A DNA stretch of 64,000 bases, taken from Pseudanabaena sp. UWO311 (GTDB lineage Bacteria; Cyanobacteriota; Cyanobacteriia; Pseudanabaenales; Pseudanabaenaceae). Shown here piece by piece: positions 8,501-17,526 of this stretch. Numbering within the stretch: position 1 is the stretch's first letter; every line of letters starts with the position of its first letter. The notes below the pieces were generated by a model that did not search any database, was not told where the DNA came from, and saw only the letters and a program-made list of their open reading frames with translations. The stretch is from positions 1-64,000 of the forward strand of contig NZ_SJEE01000015.1 in assembly GCF_006937785.1 (NCBI RefSeq), read 5' to 3'. The position numbers and the translations under genes are program-made.

Positions 8501-10094
8501 ATTTACTAGCTGTGAGATTTAGCGCGATCGCATCTTTAATGCGCTGAATCACAAATGCTTTATCCAGATAAGAAAGCAAGCTTCCCGCCTTGGGACCACG
8601 CTCCTTATTTAAGAAAGTGTAATACACTGCGGCAAATGCACTCTTTTGAGAAACTTCAACTTGCTTGGAAGTACTGAATAGCAGCGTTTGCAGTTCTTCG
8701 CCTTCCCAGTTAACATCACCAGCGAGATTAGTCGCTAATGCTTCAAGATAAGTTATTTGCTCAGTGGTGAGAGTTGATGCTTTCTCAGGCATCGAGTCTA
8801 GATACAGAACTAGTTTCTCTTCTTCATCAGCATAGTCTTGCAACCATTTTTTACCTGCACGGATGCGATCGCGTACTACTTCCCAGTCGCGATCGCTGAG
8901 GGGATTGGCACTTCTGGCAGCAATCTCGGCTTCGAGGTCGAGGTGAGGAATTTGCAGCAAGGAAATTAAGGTACTGAAATCAAAGGCTTGATAACCTGAG
9001 ACTTGCTCATCTGTATTCAATTGCGAATAGATTAAAGGAACTAAATCTTCTAGAGCCTTTTCATCTTTGACTGTATCAGACTGATATTTGTCAATCAAGG
9101 TGTCGTAGTCACGGAATAAACGAGTAATGGTCTCGTAATTAGGGGAGAAATTGATCACACTGCGAGGCTGTGTCCGCAACATTAAGAAGCGGAGTAGTTC
9201 GGGTGGCAATAAATCAGCGATTTCCTTAGCACTGGAACCGACACCTTTAGAAGAACTCATCTTGGTTCCATTCACCAAAATGAATTCATAGGGAGCATGG
9301 GTAGGTGGATTCTTTTTGAGAACTTTGCGACAAATGGAGTTCGCCACATCGCGAGAGCCGCCCTTTTGGGAATGGTCTTTACCAGCGAGTTCAATCGATA
9401 CACCAACGACTTCCCATTTAGCAACCCATTCTACTTTCCAAGGCAATTTGCCATTGCCATCAAAGGGCGAGATCCAGCCTGTATGACCACAACCTTTGAC
9501 GTACTCCATCGCGTTGGGCTGACAGGTGTAAAACACTTTGTCGTCTTGGTAGTCAGTGACAACCGTAGTCGCGATCTTGCCGCAGTTTTCGCAAATGGTT
9601 TGGAAGGGATACCAATTGGAGGGGCGATCGGCTTTGCTGACTTCTTTGTATGCTTCGCGCACAAGGTGAGCATTTTTCAAGAATAAATCAATATATTGAT
9701 TCATCTTGCCTGAACGGTAGAGATCGCGCAGGTAATAAACTTCAGGACGCACGCCTAGATGCTCGAATACTTCTAGAAATTCGCCCATAAAGTACTTGGC
9801 ATAATCGGTCGCCGTATCTTCTGGAGAAGGGACATTACAAAGAGGCTGCCCCAAATAAGGCGCAAATTTAGCTTGATCTAAATAGTAGGGTACAGTGTCG
9901 AGTGCATCGTAATCGTCAACACCGTAGGTGAAGGTGACGGGTTTACCTGCGTGTTTGAGGGCGCGATAAATGGCATCGTGAATCACAACCCCGCGCAATG
10001 AGCCGACATGAACTCGCCCAGAGGGGGTTTTGGAATCGTTAACTATAATGCGATCGCCGCTTGCATCTACTGCAAATTTATCCGCCCAAAACAT
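8496..10094 (-). CDS. lysS: Class I (archaeal-type) lysyl-tRNA synthetase
   Basis: A 532-residue enzyme that charges tRNA-Lys. ATG 10094 (MFWADKFAVD) is preferred to the TTG at 10121. Class I features: HIGH-type motif HVGS at 29-32 within SGRVHVGSLRG, KMSSSKG at 278-284, and a cysteine cluster CENCGK...CGHTG typical of the archaeal-type enzyme. It has none of the class II motifs. Most cyanobacteria use class II LysRS, so this is a notable variant, probably acquired by ancient transfer. No second LysRS is visible in the window. It stands alone, followed by its own terminator. Confidence 0.9.
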   Translation of the reverse strand: MFWADKFAVDASGDRIIVNDSKTPSGRVHVGSLRGVVIHDAIYRALKHAGKPVTFTYGVDDYDALDTVPYYLDQAKFAPYLGQPLCNVPSPEDTATDYAKYFMGEFLEVFEHLGVRPEVYYLRDLYRSGKMNQYIDLFLKNAHLVREAYKEVSKADRPSNWYPFQTICENCGKIATTVVTDYQDDKVFYTCQPNAMEYVKGCGHTGWISPFDGNGKLPWKVEWVAKWEVVGVSIELAGKDHSQKGGSRDVANSICRKVLKKNPPTHAPYEFILVNGTKMSSSKGVGSSAKEIADLLPPELLRFLMLRTQPRSVINFSPNYETITRLFRDYDTLIDKYQSDTVKDEKALEDLVPLIYSQLNTDEQVSGYQAFDFSTLISLLQIPHLDLEAEIAARSANPLSDRDWEVVRDRIRAGKKWLQDYADEEEKLVLYLDSMPEKASTLTTEQITYLEALATNLAGDVNWEGEELQTLLFSTSKQVEVSQKSAFAAVYYTFLNKERGPKAGSLLSYLDKAFVIQRIKDAIALNLTASKS

Positions 10095-10185
10095 AGTGGT
10101 AATTATCCGAAGGTCTTTCAAGAGTTAAGTTTATGCATGAAATTACTTGTTTAGCAAATTTCGCGCCTTATCTAGTCTAACAGGA

Positions 10186-11439
10186 TTAAAATTTTTCTGA
10201 CTCCGAATTTTTTTGACCTAACAATAGATAAGTAGTCATTTCTCCTTTTCCTTTGATGGTAATTGCACCTCTTTCCTCAAAGTTATAATTTTTTTTCAGG
10301 CGATCGTAGGTAGCTTCGCTAACTTGGATTTTGCCTGCGATGCCATGAGATTCCATTCGTGAGGCAGTATTTACTGTGTCTCCCCAAAGATCATAGGCAA
10401 ATTTTTTGAGTCCGATTACACCAGCGACAACTGGCCCAGTGTGAATACCAATGCGAATGCTGAGATTTTTGCCTGTCTCTTGATTGAATTCATCCATCTC
10501 TTTTTGCATATCAAGAGCCATATTGGCGATCGCTTCAGCATGATCAACTCGTGGATAGGGAAGCCCTGAAACGACTAAATAAGCATCCCCAATAGTTTTA
10601 ATCTTTTCTAGTTGATGAATTTCGACTAGGCGATCGAAACGCGAGAAAATTTGATTGAGGAAGTCAACGACTTGATCAGGAGGTAAATGGCTGGAAAGTT
10701 GCGTAAATCCGACAATATCTGCAAATAAAACTGTGACATCAGTAAAACTATCAGCGATCGTATTCTCATCGTCTTTGAGTCTTATCGCAATCGATTCAGG
10801 CAAAATATTTAGTAATAGCTTTTCGGAAGTACTGCGAGCATAGAATTCTGATTTTGCTAATTTCTCATAGAGATAGACAGAGAGATTACTAATAAAACAA
10901 GTCCAAAAAATATTAATAAGCCAAGAAATAGCAGGTATATCATCTGGAAATATTTCTATACCCAAGGCACTGTTCACAGAAAAATAATATGCTAATCCGC
11001 CTAATTGAGAAATGAGATGAAATCGCCAACGTACTGGGACTAAAGTTGCTTGTGAGAAGAATGTCACCATCCACCAAATTAAAATCATGTCTGGTTTAAC
11101 TTGCTTGCCAATGGTATCGACTAGTTGAATTAAGATCGTGATCGTCCAAGAAAGACTCAAAAAAATCAGTGAAATTTGTAAAGGTGGACGTAATTTTTTA
11201 AGATAATTTAGTCCATATATTAGCCCCGTCAAACTCACAAGAATGGTAATCAACCAAATTTGAGAAAATTGCGTGGATCTAACTAACAAATAGATAAGTT
11301 GTTCCCCCAGTAAAGTTGCAAAGTAAAAGAAAGCTATTCGCATTCCTAAACTCAGCCTCTTTTGCATAAACTGCTGTCGCCATAGCTTATATTCAGGAGT
11401 TAGCAAACCACGTTGTCTTTTTAGAAAGCTAAACATCAT
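10186..11439 (-). CDS. Membrane-anchored class III adenylate cyclase
   Basis: A 417-residue protein. The N-terminal ~200 residues contain about six hydrophobic segments. A class III cyclase domain occupies about 225-405. Metal-binding aspartates are D241 (LFADIVGF) and D285 (KTIGDAYLV). The purine-specifying Lys is in EKIKTIGDAY and the Asp in YDLWGDTVN, and the catalytic Asn/Arg in NTASRM, which fits ATP rather than GTP. It should make cAMP at the membrane. No separate sensor domain is recognisable. Two ATGs overlap at the start (11437-11439 and 11434-11436). The promoter probably lies in 11440-11640. Confidence 0.9.
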   Translation of the reverse strand: MMFSFLKRQRGLLTPEYKLWRQQFMQKRLSLGMRIAFFYFATLLGEQLIYLLVRSTQFSQIWLITILVSLTGLIYGLNYLKKLRPPLQISLIFLSLSWTITILIQLVDTIGKQVKPDMILIWWMVTFFSQATLVPVRWRFHLISQLGGLAYYFSVNSALGIEIFPDDIPAISWLINIFWTCFISNLSVYLYEKLAKSEFYARSTSEKLLLNILPESIAIRLKDDENTIADSFTDVTVLFADIVGFTQLSSHLPPDQVVDFLNQIFSRFDRLVEIHQLEKIKTIGDAYLVVSGLPYPRVDHAEAIANMALDMQKEMDEFNQETGKNLSIRIGIHTGPVVAGVIGLKKFAYDLWGDTVNTASRMESHGIAGKIQVSEATYDRLKKNYNFEERGAITIKGKGEMTTYLLLGQKNSESEKF

Positions 11440-11657
11440 GTTTTGCGATCGCGCAGATAGTATATTAACTTGGGATTTTATCGCATAAAGTAAGCCGAGA
11501 GAGCTTATGCATCTCTTTCCCTACAATGCGATCGCAAAATACGCCTATTCCTATATTCATAAAAAAATACATTCGTTCTCTTTGTAACAAAAATTAAAAA
11601 ATGATCGGTTACCCTAAATAAGCCGAGATATATTGTGGAGATCTCAATGACTGTCAA
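11440..11657. other. AT-rich upstream region of the cyclase gene
   Basis: This is the gene-free part of the 389-bp gap between the cyclase start and the bciB stop; the rest is the hairpin element at 11658-11776. It holds two HIP1-type sites, an A/T-rich stretch at 11555-11610 and two similar short strings (TAAGCCGAGA near 11491 and 11618). No tRNA, riboswitch or ORF was seen. Confidence 0.4.
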
Positions 11658-11776
11658 CAAAAAAAGTCACTTGTCTTAGGACAAATCAAAACCCAAGAAT
11701 TGGTTGGCGGCGCGGAGCGCCGCCAACCAATTCTTGGGTTTTATGTCCTAGTACACTTGGCGACAGCTATAGAAAT
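11658..11776 (-). repeat. MITE-like hairpin element, copy 2 of the 33034 family
   Basis: A central 26-bp perfect stem at 11688-11713/11717-11742 has apex GGCGGCGC-GGA-GCGCCGCC. It is flanked by CACTTGTCTTAGGACAAA on the left and TCCTAGTACACTTGGCGACA on the right. The reverse complement matches the flanks of 33034-33154. It follows the bciB stop (11829) and can act as its terminator. Confidence 0.75.
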
Positions 11777-11828
11777 GAACAAGGTAGATCAATAAATGAT
11801 ACAAGGGCTTAAGCCCCTTGTCTGAATA

Positions 11829-13025
11829 TTAAACTTTGGGCAATTGATACTGAGCGATGATTCGCTTAGCAAATTCGGGGACATGGGCTTCTAGCTTTTT
11901 GGGATAGTTGCGGCGCACGTAGAGATAATTGCGGACAAAGTGGGAATCAATGGAAAAACGCCCATATTCCAATCCTTTCGGCCCAATCTTATTTACCACA
12001 AAGCTAATAATCCAAGCCAACCAAATCGGTAATGTCACGGCTTGGTCATATGCCGAGATACCCTGTTGTACTGCTGCACGCCGATCGCCACTAGAGATTA
12101 CTGGCTGAGTTTGCAATTGATCCTTAATTAACTCCAGCATCTCTTTGCCAGTCTCGTTCCGCACCACGATCCATTGCCAGCCAAAAGTTGCGCCCATGTA
12201 GCCAACCACGATATCCGCGAGCGCATTGGTATAGTCAAAGCAGGTCATGCAGGATGGGGCAAATACATCCTTGAGTTCTTTTGTATTTAATCCGAAAAAT
12301 GGCACTAGCTCCGTCGAACCATCAGAATGATTGAAATGCACATTAAAGTCCTGCATGAATTCATAATGCACGACGGTTTCAGGCGATCGGCTAGTGGTGT
12401 CGAGAAATTTCTGCAATCCCGATCGCGTCACATTGTCCGTACAAGGCGTACCTAATACATAGAGCTTTTCTAGTCCAAGTTCTTTCTCGACAGTACGCAA
12501 TGCTTGAATTTGACAACCTACTCCGATCGCTAAAAGTCTCTTGATCCCCGACTTCTCGATCTGCTCTAGCACCGAGAGATTCGGGGAAAGAGTTGGTTTA
12601 TTGACCCGCGCTGCCAAAATTTCCTCACGGGTACGAGCAATGACAGGCTGAGGTTTAAAGCGATCATCTTTGCTTGATTGCACACAGACCACCCCTTCAA
12701 CTAAGCCACGCTCTAGCATCTCGATCGCTAGTGTTGACACAATTCCTGTCCATTGTGCGCCCTCGATCGGCTCAGTTTTACGGGCGGCGATCATTTCTTG
12801 ATGTACGCCAAAATATAATTCTTGTTCATTATCGAGATCACGCGATCGCCCATGGGACTGTGTTTCAAGTTCATCAATATGCTGTGTGATAAATGCGCAA
12901 GCTTCTTTAACGTAATGAATATAGTAGGTATCACAGAGACCGCATTCGCTGCACAGTTCTTTGGCAGGGCGACGCTGGACATCTCCAAGAGCTTTTGCCT
13001 TACGATGGGATGGGACAACCGACAT
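11829..13025 (-). CDS. bciB: F-type divinyl chlorophyllide a 8-vinyl-reductase
   Basis: A 398-residue iron-sulfur flavoprotein of the FrhB family (Slr1923 type). It reduces the 8-vinyl group of divinyl chlorophyllide with reduced ferredoxin, a late step of chlorophyll a synthesis. Features: N-terminal cysteine motif CSECGLC at about 24-30, conserved ELYFGVHQEMIAARK and GAQWTGIVSTLA, then further cysteines in GVGCQIQALR, LGTPCTDNVTRSG and FAPSCMTCFDYTNALADI. The ending FVRNYLYVRRNYPKKLE fits full-length relatives. ATG 13025 gives MSVVPSHRKAKAL, as expected. It is transcribed alone. Confidence 0.93.
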   Translation of the reverse strand: MSVVPSHRKAKALGDVQRRPAKELCSECGLCDTYYIHYVKEACAFITQHIDELETQSHGRSRDLDNEQELYFGVHQEMIAARKTEPIEGAQWTGIVSTLAIEMLERGLVEGVVCVQSSKDDRFKPQPVIARTREEILAARVNKPTLSPNLSVLEQIEKSGIKRLLAIGVGCQIQALRTVEKELGLEKLYVLGTPCTDNVTRSGLQKFLDTTSRSPETVVHYEFMQDFNVHFNHSDGSTELVPFFGLNTKELKDVFAPSCMTCFDYTNALADIVVGYMGATFGWQWIVVRNETGKEMLELIKDQLQTQPVISSGDRRAAVQQGISAYDQAVTLPIWLAWIISFVVNKIGPKGLEYGRFSIDSHFVRNYLYVRRNYPKKLEAHVPEFAKRIIAQYQLPKV

Positions 13026-13103
13026 TTTGCTATTTCTGACTAGATGGATCTAGCTAGATCATATCTTTTTTGGGTTATTGGCGAACTGAGCAATGCGATG
13101 CAC

Positions 13104-13158
13104 AAACCCAAAAAAACTGTACCGCCCGCTTAGCGGGCGGTACAGTTTTTTTGGGTTT
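13104..13158. terminator. 27-bp perfect-stem hairpin, apex CCGCCCGC/GCGGGCGG
   Basis: Arms of 27 bp (starting AAACCCAAAAAAACTGT) pair perfectly around a single T, with apex ACCGCCCGCT-T-AGCGGGCGGT. It lies between bciB and the REC-HK gene, and the T-rich arms on both strands suit termination. Confidence 0.75.
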
Positions 13159-13170
13159 TAATTGTGCCGA

Positions 13171-13208
13171 TGAATGTAGAGGTAATTCATGAATTGCCTC
13201 TACATTCA
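13171..13208. repeat. AATTCATGAATT-apex hairpin, copy 2
   Basis: A 38-bp near-perfect palindrome (TGAATGTAGAGG arms, one mismatch). It ends 9 bp before the stop of the REC-HK gene (13217-13219), so it probably terminates that gene. The same sequence type is at 20793-20818. Confidence 0.7.
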
Positions 13209-13216
13209 TTGCATTG

Positions 13217-14299
13217 CTAAAAAGGAATTGAGATATTGATCTTTGTACCCATATTTTCTTGGCTTTGAATATCGATATTTCCAGCATAAAATTCAACTAA
13301 AATCTTCGCTAGCGATAAGCCTAGTCCCATACCCTGTTGTTCATAAAATTGGCGCTCAAATTGCATAAATGCACCAATATTGGCAATTTGCTGATCTGTC
13401 ATACCTCGCCCTCCATCGTGGATATTGAATATCCAAGCTTTGTCAGTAACCTGACTGCTGACGACTACCTTGCTACCTTTTTGGGAATATTTAAATGCAT
13501 TATCTATTAGCTCTTCGGTAATTTTAGTTAAATCTTCCGACGAAATGGCGAGATCGAATTCTGCAAGATCTAGCTCTAAGTCATCTAAGCGATCGTATAA
13601 CTTTGCCTTACGCTCGCTCAGAGTTTTTATCATCATTTTGCTATTACAAGGATATGTCGATGTAAATCTGGTCATACCTTGAGATCGCATAACTATTAAT
13701 CGGCTATAGAGTAAATAGTTTTGGATCAATCGATAGAGACGTTCAGCCGATTGATGAATACCCTCAGCATATTCATGAACTTCAGATGGCATTAGCTCTT
13801 CGCTTTGCATCATCATCAATTCTGACAGTCCCATAATTCCTGAAAGTGGAGTCTGTAACTCATGGGGCAGGGCTAGGGTAATGCTAGTCCGCAAAGCGTC
13901 CATTTTCTCTTCAAAGCGTTTTTCTATAGCTTTTTGTTTTCCAAGACGTACAGCGATCGCTTCTAGCAGTTCATCTCTAGTGCAGGGTTTTTCTAAATAA
14001 TCATCAGCACCTAAAGCCATACCTCTCCGAGTACTGCGTCGATCCATCATCGAAGTCAAAAAGAGAAAAGGGACAGTACTCAAGGTTTTGTCTTGACGTA
14101 ATTGTTCGAGGACTCCATAACCATTGAGGATAGGCATCATTACGTCACAAAGAATCAAGTCAGGATGTCTTTGGCTTGCCAGACTCACTCCTCTTTCCCC
14201 ATTTTCGGCGGTAATTACCTCAAACCCCTCTACAGAAAGCAAGTCTTCTAAGGACTCGCGAATCAAGTCTTCATCTTCGATGACTAATATGCATGTCAT
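13217..14299 (-). CDS. REC-histidine kinase (response-regulator/sensor hybrid)
   Basis: From ATG 14299 (MTCILVIEDED) the protein has 360 residues; the upstream TTG at 14347 adds 16 unlikely ones. An N-terminal receiver domain carries phosphorylatable D52 (LILCDVMMP) and a conserved KP. A HisKA domain has H146 (ALPHELQTPLSG), and a HATPase_c domain (NAFKYSQKGS, GGRGMTDQQ, GLGLSLAK) ends the protein. There is no transmembrane or other sensor domain, so its signal probably arrives by phosphorylation of REC. It lies near a second protein of the same layout (14599-15699), separated by two hairpins. Confidence 0.9.
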   Translation of the reverse strand: MTCILVIEDEDLIRESLEDLLSVEGFEVITAENGERGVSLASQRHPDLILCDVMMPILNGYGVLEQLRQDKTLSTVPFLFLTSMMDRRSTRRGMALGADDYLEKPCTRDELLEAIAVRLGKQKAIEKRFEEKMDALRTSITLALPHELQTPLSGIMGLSELMMMQSEELMPSEVHEYAEGIHQSAERLYRLIQNYLLYSRLIVMRSQGMTRFTSTYPCNSKMMIKTLSERKAKLYDRLDDLELDLAEFDLAISSEDLTKITEELIDNAFKYSQKGSKVVVSSQVTDKAWIFNIHDGGRGMTDQQIANIGAFMQFERQFYEQQGMGLGLSLAKILVEFYAGNIDIQSQENMGTKINISIPF

Positions 14300-14396
14300 A
14301 CTTTTGTTAGTTTTTACATAGGTTACCCATTTATCGTTAATAGGCAATCGTCAAAGTTTATTTGGACAGTCAAAGCGATCTACAGTCAATGGTTTA

Positions 14397-14494
14397 GGAA
14401 TGAAAATTAATTAACTTGTGCAATTAAAACCAAAATTTGTTGGGGCGGGCTTCGCCCGCCCCAACAAATTTTGGTTTTAATTAATTTTCATTCC
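14397..14494. repeat. Nested hairpin element (29-bp stem, apex GGGGCGGGC/GCCCGCCCC)
   Basis: The main hairpin pairs 14422-14450 with 14454-14482 perfectly. An alternative 18-bp outer pairing joins 14397-14414 with 14477-14494 and competes for the AATTAATT edge. Flanks TTAATTAACTTGTGCAATTA and TTTTAATTAATT resemble those of the 15790 and 25720 elements, so this is a third, diverged member. Confidence 0.75.
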
Positions 14495-14540
14495 TTAATA
14501 CAAATTTTTTGTTATATCTGTATTCAGATTGGTTAATACA

Positions 14541-14597
14541 TAAAAACCAATAAGTATAGAACGGCGCAAAGCGCCGTTCTATACTTATTGGTTTTTA
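14541..14597. terminator. 27-bp perfect-stem hairpin, apex CGGCGC-AAA-GCGCCG
   Basis: Arms 14541-14567 and 14571-14597 (starting TAAAAACCAATAAG) pair perfectly around AAA. It ends two bases before the stop of the 14599-15699 gene and carries a T run on that strand, so it is a likely terminator. Confidence 0.8.
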
Positions 14598-14598
14598 A

Positions 14599-15699
14599 TT
14601 AGCTAATATGCTCACGCTCTAGCAAAACAGTAAAAATTGCACCTTTCGGTTGATTGTTGGTTACTGAGATAAAGCCTTTGTGCGCTTCAATCATCATTTT
14701 GCAGAAAGACAGCCCTAAGCCAATTTGGGAGACTCCCAACACAATATTACCAACTTCATACTTTTCAAAGATTACCTGTTTTTGTTCAGGGCTTACGCCC
14801 ACACCACAATCAATTACTTCAATCTTAATTAAATCTTGGCGATCAGGATTTTTGGGCAAACATTCAACCCTGATCGTAATAGAACTTTGCTGTGGAGAAA
14901 ACTTGATTGCATTATCTAATAAGTTGTCTAATACACGGCGAATTAATTGCTTATCCCCAGAGGTGTATGCTGGTTCCGTGGCAAATTCACCTAAAAATTG
15001 GATTTGTTTACTGATGGCGAGGGGCTCAAAATCAGCGATCGCTGATTTCGCTATTTCAGTTATATCGAACGTAGTGCGATTGAGAATCAGTTTATTTGCC
15101 TCGATCCTACCGATGGTTAAAATATCATCGATCAGAAAACGCATATGCTCGATAGTTTTGCCAATTTGGGCAATTCTCCTTTTTGCGCGATCGGGCAGAT
15201 CTAAAATTTTGAGAGAATCACATCCTAACAAGATCCCAATTAAGGGATTGCGAAGATCATGAACAATCGTTTGCATCATTTCTTCGCGCAACATCATTGT
15301 TTCTTGAATGCGATCGTATTGCGACTTAATTCGCAACATAGATCGCACGCGGGCTCTGAGTTCGGTGCTGTTAATTGGCTTACTGATAAAATCATCGGCT
15401 CCCGCATCCAGACAACGAGCCAGATCTTCTTTATCCGATAGAGCAGTAATGATAATAATCGGGATATGCTGCCATTGACGATCATGCTTAAGCTGTTGAC
15501 ATACATCAATACCATCCATGTCTGGCATCATTACATCTAGTAAAATGAGGTCAGGTTTAATGGTGGCAAGAGAGGCGATCGCATCTGCCCCGTTGTCTTG
15601 ATGATAAAGCTCATACCCCTCTTTAAACAGCAAAATTTCGATGACATCAAAATTGGCTGGCTCATCATCTACGACTAAAACTACTTGTTTATTTCCCAT
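14599..15699 (-). CDS. REC-histidine kinase (response-regulator/sensor hybrid)
   Basis: A 366-residue protein with an N-terminal receiver domain (phosphoacceptor D55 in LLDVMMPDMDG, KP at SKPINS), a HisKA domain with H147 (TIVHDLRNPLIG) and a HATPase_c domain (NLLDNAIKFSPQ, DCGVGVSPEQ, GLGLSFCK). It is soluble, with no periplasmic sensor. Such REC-HK proteins are abundant in cyanobacteria and often pass signals between regulators; the partner here is unknown. ATG 15699 directly gives MGNKQVVLVVDDEP, the normal start of the receiver fold. Confidence 0.9.
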   Translation of the reverse strand: MGNKQVVLVVDDEPANFDVIEILLFKEGYELYHQDNGADAIASLATIKPDLILLDVMMPDMDGIDVCQQLKHDRQWQHIPIIIITALSDKEDLARCLDAGADDFISKPINSTELRARVRSMLRIKSQYDRIQETMMLREEMMQTIVHDLRNPLIGILLGCDSLKILDLPDRAKRRIAQIGKTIEHMRFLIDDILTIGRIEANKLILNRTTFDITEIAKSAIADFEPLAISKQIQFLGEFATEPAYTSGDKQLIRRVLDNLLDNAIKFSPQQSSITIRVECLPKNPDRQDLIKIEVIDCGVGVSPEQKQVIFEKYEVGNIVLGVSQIGLGLSFCKMMIEAHKGFISVTNNQPKGAIFTVLLEREHIS

Positions 15700-15789
15700 A
15701 CTTTTTATATATAAGCTAGGAGCGCCTCATAAATAGCCAAGGTTAACTGAATGTACCTTCTATTCTTACAGGTTTTCATTTACCATGAC

Positions 15790-15878
15790 TTAAGTACTTG
15801 TACAAAATAATTTATTCCAATTTATAAGGTTGTGCCCCTGCGAGGCGCAACCTTATAAATTGGGGTTTGTAATTAATT
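15790..15878 (+). repeat. 89-nt hairpin element A (fixed flanks, variable arms)
   Basis: Left flank TTAAGTACTTGTACAAAATA and right flank TTTGTAATTAATT are identical to those of element B (25720-25808), and the total length is the same, 89 nt. The stem 15817-15836/15844-15863 (CCAATTTATAAGGTTG) has no similarity to that of B apart from the apex GCCCCTGCGAGGCG. It lies upstream of ppx/gppA, where it may form part of the leader. Confidence 0.85.
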
Positions 15879-15893
15879 TCGCGGAAACAGCTC

Positions 15894-17480
15894 ATGACTT
15901 CAGATGTCAAAACCCTAGCAGCGATCGATGTTGGTACAAACTCCATTCATATGGTAATTGTGCAAATTCAGACTTCGATACCTAGTTTTAGCGTAATTGA
16001 GTCAGAAAAGGCAACAGTAAGGCTAGGAGAGCGCTGTGCCCTCACAGGAAATTTGACCGAAGATGCGATGAAGCGATCGCTGGAAGCTCTGAAGCGATGT
16101 CAGGAAATCTGCCGCACTTTTAAAGTTGAAGAGATTGTGGCTGTGGCGACTAGTGCGACCCGTGAGGCTCCAAATGGGCATGATTTTATCCGCCGCATTT
16201 ATGAAGAATTAGGCTTGCATGTTGAAGTGATTTCAGGGCAAGAAGAAGCCAGACGCATATACTTAGGTGTGATCTCCGCGATGGAACTCAAAGATGAGCC
16301 GCATCTGCTGATTGATATTGGTGGAGGTTCGACAGAGATGATCTTGGGTGATGGTCGCGATCCGTTACATCTGAGTAGTACTAAAATTGGGGCAGTCCGC
16401 TTAACTGATTTATTTGTTAAAACAGATCCGATTTCGCAACTAGAATACGATCGCTTATTGGGTTATATTCTTGGTTCAATTGAGCGTCCTACCGATGACT
16501 TAAAATGTTTGCTTAAAGATAAGCTTGAGGACAAGACGTTAAAGGCGATCGGCACATCAGGAACGATTGAGACTTTGATATCTCTCCATGCCAAAGAAAA
16601 ATTGGGACTAGTTCCAAATCCTCTCCAAGGTTATGAGCTTCCCTTTGCAGATTTAGAAAATATTGTTTGGCGGTTACGCCGAGCGAATTTAGAAGAACGC
16701 ACAGCTATGGTGCGTCAAAAGCGTGCCGAGATTATCTTAGCGGGAGCAATTGTCCTCTTAGAGACTATGCGTTTATTGGGAATTCCCAAAATCATGCTCT
16801 GTCAGCGAGCCTTGCGCGAAGGCTTGGTGGTGGATTGGATGATCCGTCATGGCTATATCGAGGATGGCTGGCGCTATCAAAGTACAGTTCGCGATCGCAG
16901 TATTCTCAAGCTTGCGGATAAATATGGTATTGATACTAAATATGCTAAACAGGTCGCTGAACATGCCTTAAGTTTATTTGATCAGACCAAGGGGATCTTC
17001 CATGAATGGGGCGATGATGAAAGACATTTGTTATGGGCGGCGGCAATGCTGCATAATGCGGGGCATCACGTTAGCCATGATGCGCACCATAAGCATTCCT
17101 ATTATTTAATTCGCAATGGTGAGTTATTAGGCTATACCGAGTCAGAGATTGAGGCGATCGCCAATCTTGCACGTTATCACCGCAAGAGTGAGCCGAAGAA
17201 AAAACATGATAATTTCCAACGCTTAGATAGTGAGCGACTGAAAGTATTTGTGCGTCAAGGAAGTACATTTTTACGAATAGCTACAGCCCTTGATCGTCGC
17301 CAGATTGGGGCGATCGCTTCTATTCGAGTAGTTTGCAACCCTCAGACTCGGGCTTGCTCATTGCAACTCAAACCCAGACAGCCCAATGATCCATGTACCC
17401 TAGAGCTGTGGAGTCTTGACTATAAGAAGCAGCCTTTTGAGGCTCAGTTTAATTTTACGCTGTCAGTATCCTTAGATTAG
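15894..17480 (+). CDS. Ppx/GppA exopolyphosphatase / pppGpp phosphatase with HD-like domain
   Basis: A 528-residue protein of the ASKHA-fold Ppx/GppA family, which hydrolyses polyphosphate and/or pppGpp. Visible motifs are AAIDVGTNSIHMVIVQ near the start, LLIDIGGGSTEMILG at about 140-155 and AIGTSGTIETL. The C-terminal third is the HD-type extension of long Ppx proteins (LWAAAMLHNAGHHVSHDAHHKHS); the Asp of the HD pair is Asn here, so that domain is probably non-catalytic. ATG 15894 begins the conserved region directly. A small hairpin at 17483-17507 follows, then the antiporter gene. Confidence 0.9.
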   Translation: MTSDVKTLAAIDVGTNSIHMVIVQIQTSIPSFSVIESEKATVRLGERCALTGNLTEDAMKRSLEALKRCQEICRTFKVEEIVAVATSATREAPNGHDFIRRIYEELGLHVEVISGQEEARRIYLGVISAMELKDEPHLLIDIGGGSTEMILGDGRDPLHLSSTKIGAVRLTDLFVKTDPISQLEYDRLLGYILGSIERPTDDLKCLLKDKLEDKTLKAIGTSGTIETLISLHAKEKLGLVPNPLQGYELPFADLENIVWRLRRANLEERTAMVRQKRAEIILAGAIVLLETMRLLGIPKIMLCQRALREGLVVDWMIRHGYIEDGWRYQSTVRDRSILKLADKYGIDTKYAKQVAEHALSLFDQTKGIFHEWGDDERHLLWAAAMLHNAGHHVSHDAHHKHSYYLIRNGELLGYTESEIEAIANLARYHRKSEPKKKHDNFQRLDSERLKVFVRQGSTFLRIATALDRRQIGAIASIRVVCNPQTRACSLQLKPRQPNDPCTLELWSLDYKKQPFEAQFNFTLSVSLD

Positions 17481-17482
17481 AG

Positions 17483-17507
17483 AGGGTTGTCGCTGCGCGA
17501 CAATCCT
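17483..17507. terminator. Short hairpin between ppx/gppA and the antiporter gene
   Basis: Arms AGGGTTGTCGC and GCGACAATCCT (one wobble pair) with loop TGC lie 3 bp after the ppx stop and 20 bp before the next ATG. It could end or attenuate transcription into the antiporter gene. Confidence 0.5.
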
Positions 17508-17526
17508 TTCTATTGAGATTTATCTT

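Noticed and set aside
14654..15262. A 202-codon open frame on the plus strand opposite the REC-HK gene
   Set aside because: It is antisense to a well-conserved kinase gene and has no recognisable domain.
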